Program-made: the position numbers and the translations under genes
The notes under the pieces: model-generated
What the model was told of the DNA's origin: nothing
Databases searched by the model: none
What the model saw: only the letters and a program-made list of their open reading frames with translations
DNA from: CAYZXK01 sp964482395
Lineage (GTDB): Bacteria; Planctomycetota; Phycisphaerae; UBA1845; Fen-1342
NCBI GenBank assembly: GCA_964482395.1
Contig: CAYZXK010000173.1
Span: 1 to 16,344 of the forward strand
Direction: 5' to 3'
Length of the DNA: 16,344 nucleotides
Shown here: in pieces, positions 14,918-16,344 of the stretch
Layout: every line of letters begins with the position of its first letter
Position numbering within the stretch: position 1 is the first letter of the stretch

Positions 14918-15364
14918 ATGTCATTGAAGCGTTTGTCGGACGATGCCCGCGCGGTGGTCAAACTGGCCAACGACATCGCACATGAGTTCGGCCTGGAGTA
15001 TGTGGGGACCGAGCACATTCTGCTGGCGATCCTGCGGCATGGTGACAATTTGGCGGCGCGAGTGCTGCGCCGGCTGGGCCTGGACGAGCCGAAGGTCCGG
15101 GCGGCCCTCGAGAACCACTTTCAGAAGGCCAAGGAGGATACCTGGGTCTTCGGACGACTGCCCGGCAGCCCGCATTACCGGAACGTCATCGAGCAGGCGA
15201 TGGAAATCGCCACGCAGCTTGATTCCAAGACCATCGGCAGCGCCCATCTGCTGCTGGCCCTCTGCCACGACCGGCAGAGCCTGGCCCACTTCACCCTGAC
15301 GGAGCTGGGCGTGACGCACAAGAAATGCCGGGAGCAGGTTTTGCGAGAACTGGGAGCGGCCTGA
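14918..15364 (+). CDS. Stand-alone Clp N-domain protein (two Clp-N repeats, no ATPase)
   Basis: A 148-aa protein that aligns along its whole length with residues 1-144 of the ClpC in this window: SDDARAVVKLAND (7-19), YVGTEHILLAIL (28-39), LPGSPHYRNVIEQA (81-94), a second IGSAHLLLAL (106-115), and a closing LRELG. It has no Walker motifs and stops cleanly, so it is a complete adaptor-like protein and not a truncated ATPase: the sequence has its own promoter, RBS and intact ends. The first GTEH keeps its Glu (E32), while the second motif reads GSAH, with Ala109 where ClpC has Glu107. It probably binds degradation substrates or adaptors in competition with, or on behalf of, ClpC; plant ClpT proteins are a precedent for free Clp-N domains. 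Function in this organism is inferred. It is downstream of yggS on the same strand. Confidence 0.9.
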   Translation: MSLKRLSDDARAVVKLANDIAHEFGLEYVGTEHILLAILRHGDNLAARVLRRLGLDEPKVRAALENHFQKAKEDTWVFGRLPGSPHYRNVIEQAMEIATQLDSKTIGSAHLLLALCHDRQSLAHFTLTELGVTHKKCREQVLRELGAA

Positions 15365-15420
15365 GACCAGTGGAAGCGGAACCGCGACCGCCGGCAGCGC
15401 CCATTACCACAAGGTGCGGC

Positions 15421-15439
15421 ACCGGCGCGGGATGCCGGT
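15421..15439. terminator. Hairpin between convergent genes, possible bidirectional terminator
   Basis: Arms 15421-15426 and 15434-15439 (6 base pairs) enclose a 7-base loop in the 120-base gap between the convergent Clp-N and permease genes. No T-run is seen on either side, so support is only positional. Confidence 0.25.
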
Positions 15440-15484
15440 CCGGGCAGGCGGCGCCGGCTTGAGCTTAGCGTTGCAGGCGATCAT

Positions 15485-16344
15485 TCAGACCCGGAAAAGT
15501 GCCCCGAGCCGCTTGCCCAGGGCCAGCGACGCTCCGACGATTGTCGCCACCAGGATGACCATCCCCCATACTCCGAGCGTGGAGGCCACTTGCAGTCCGC
15601 GCTCCGGGTTATCGGCCAGGTCGTAAATGGCTTTGGTCATCGGGTAGGTGTCGCGGTCGAAGGCCAGGATCAGGCTATCGGAGACTTCCAGCATTGATCG
15701 GCTGAAGACCAGCAGGCCGCCGGCGATGAAGTTGGCAGTCAGCAGCGGAACCGTGATCCGCAGCATGGTCCGCAGGGGGCCGGCCCCCAGGTTGATGGCC
15801 GCCTCCTCCAAGGCGACCGAGGTCTGCTCCAGGCCGCTGGCGCAGGAACGGACCTGGAACGGCAAACGGCGAACGGCGTAGGCGATCACCAGCAAGGGCG
15901 TAGGATCGGCCTTGAGCGGATTGAGGAAGGCCAGCGGAGAATCGCCCTGGGTCAGGGCGAAATACCCGAAGGCCATGACCAGGCCTGGGACGGCCAGCGG
16001 GAGCATGGCCAGGCTATCCAGGACGGTGGTCAGGGCGGATCGGCGACGGACCACCAGGTAAGCAATCGCGAAACCCAGCACCAGGTCGACGGCGGTGGCG
16101 ATCAGCGAGTACTTCAGGCTGTTGACCACGCTGATGGCAGCCAGCCCGCGGCCGGGTTCGCCGATCGCGACCACGTCGCGCAGCAGTTGGCTGTGGTAGC
16201 GCAGGGTGAGCTTGTCGGGCGACAGCTCGATGATCCCGGTGGAGGTGATGCTGCCCAAGACGACCCCGACATGCGGGATGACCGCGACGGCAAAGACCAG
16301 CGCGAACGGCAGGCTGATCAGCAGGGTGCCGAGGGGACCCGGTC
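15485..16344 (-). CDS. ABC transporter permease, Fe3+-type (BPD_transp_1), C-terminal part
   Basis: An open frame reaches from a stop at 15485 to the right edge of the window with no start, so about 286 codons of the C-terminal part are seen and the N-terminus lies outside. Hydrophobic helices alternate with short loops. The cytoplasmic EAA loop EEAAINLGAGPLRTMLRITVPLL, about 105 residues before the end, is the surface that docks to the ATPase of binding-protein-dependent transporters. The helix order resembles the second half of the fused ferric-iron permeases (FbpB-like) or a sulfate/thiamine-type permease, so the substrate could be iron or another small anion or cation; this is not decidable here. 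An internal TTG at 16258 is not the start, because the same frame continues upstream with helix-like sequence (LLISLPFALVFAVAVIP). Partner ATPase and binding protein genes must lie beyond the window. Confidence 0.88.
   Translation of the reverse strand, partial: PGPLGTLLISLPFALVFAVAVIPHVGVVLGSITSTGIIELSPDKLTLRYHSQLLRDVVAIGEPGRGLAAISVVNSLKYSLIATAVDLVLGFAIAYLVVRRRSALTTVLDSLAMLPLAVPGLVMAFGYFALTQGDSPLAFLNPLKADPTPLLVIAYAVRRLPFQVRSCASGLEQTSVALEEAAINLGAGPLRTMLRITVPLLTANFIAGGLLVFSRSMLEVSDSLILAFDRDTYPMTKAIYDLADNPERGLQVASTLGVWGMVILVATIVGASLALGKRLGALFRV

Noticed and set aside
16256..16258. TTG at 16258 as the start of the permease
   Set aside because: The reading frame continues for 28 more codons to the window edge with membrane-helix-like sequence, so the gene begins outside the window.
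1..16344. CRISPR arrays, tRNA or rRNA genes, insertion sequences, prophage
   Set aside because: No spaced repeat arrays, no transposase or integrase motifs, and no tRNA-like ends were seen on either strand.

Overview
The window is GC-rich, gene-dense bacterial chromosome with strong GC3 bias, which produces many long spurious open frames antiparallel to the real genes. Gene content (ClpC, a CdaA-type c-di-AMP synthase domain, a LeuT-like transporter with a small partner, DUF502, a YfhO-like membrane protein, a Wzz-like coiled-coil protein, an Fe3+-type ABC permease) suits a Planctomycetota-like or related deep-branching bacterium. No rRNA or marker gene is present, so the taxonomy is a guess. 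I see no CRISPR, IS, prophage, tRNA or rRNA.

Layout: (1) 1-882 (-), the N-terminal part of a YfhO-like multi-pass membrane protein that runs off the left edge. (2) 1053-3575 (-), full-length ClpC with a good RBS and a likely sigma70 promoter. (3) 3887-7320 (-), a compact four-gene operon read as LeuT-fold amino-acid transporter, 52-aa MetS-like small subunit, GT-B glycosyltransferase, and a small membrane/TPR-like protein. Every junction overlaps (ATGA, about 29 bp, ATGA). (4) 7517-8347 (+), a DUF502 membrane protein, divergent from the transporter. (5) 8371-13965 (-), a CdaA-YbbR fusion, an RluA-type pseudouridine synthase coupled by a TTGA overlap, then after a 154-base gap a 949-aa coiled-coil, Wzz-topology membrane protein with its own putative promoter. 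(6) 14052-15364 (+), a YggS/PLPBP PLP protein and a stand-alone ClpC-type N-domain protein. (7) 15485-16344 (-), the C-terminal half of an ABC permease cut by the right edge.

Themes: regulated proteolysis (ClpC plus a separate N-domain protein that could bind ClpC substrates or adaptors), c-di-AMP signalling with an unusual fused cyclase whose signature motifs are altered, and envelope/polysaccharide functions (YfhO-like, glycosyltransferase, Wzz-like protein). The most promising unusual items are the Clp-N-only protein that keeps only one of the two presumed phospho-arginine pocket glutamates, the CdaA-YbbR fusion with DLG/RHL in place of DGA/RHR, and the transporter/glycosyltransferase operon. 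None is proven to be a new system from sequence alone.
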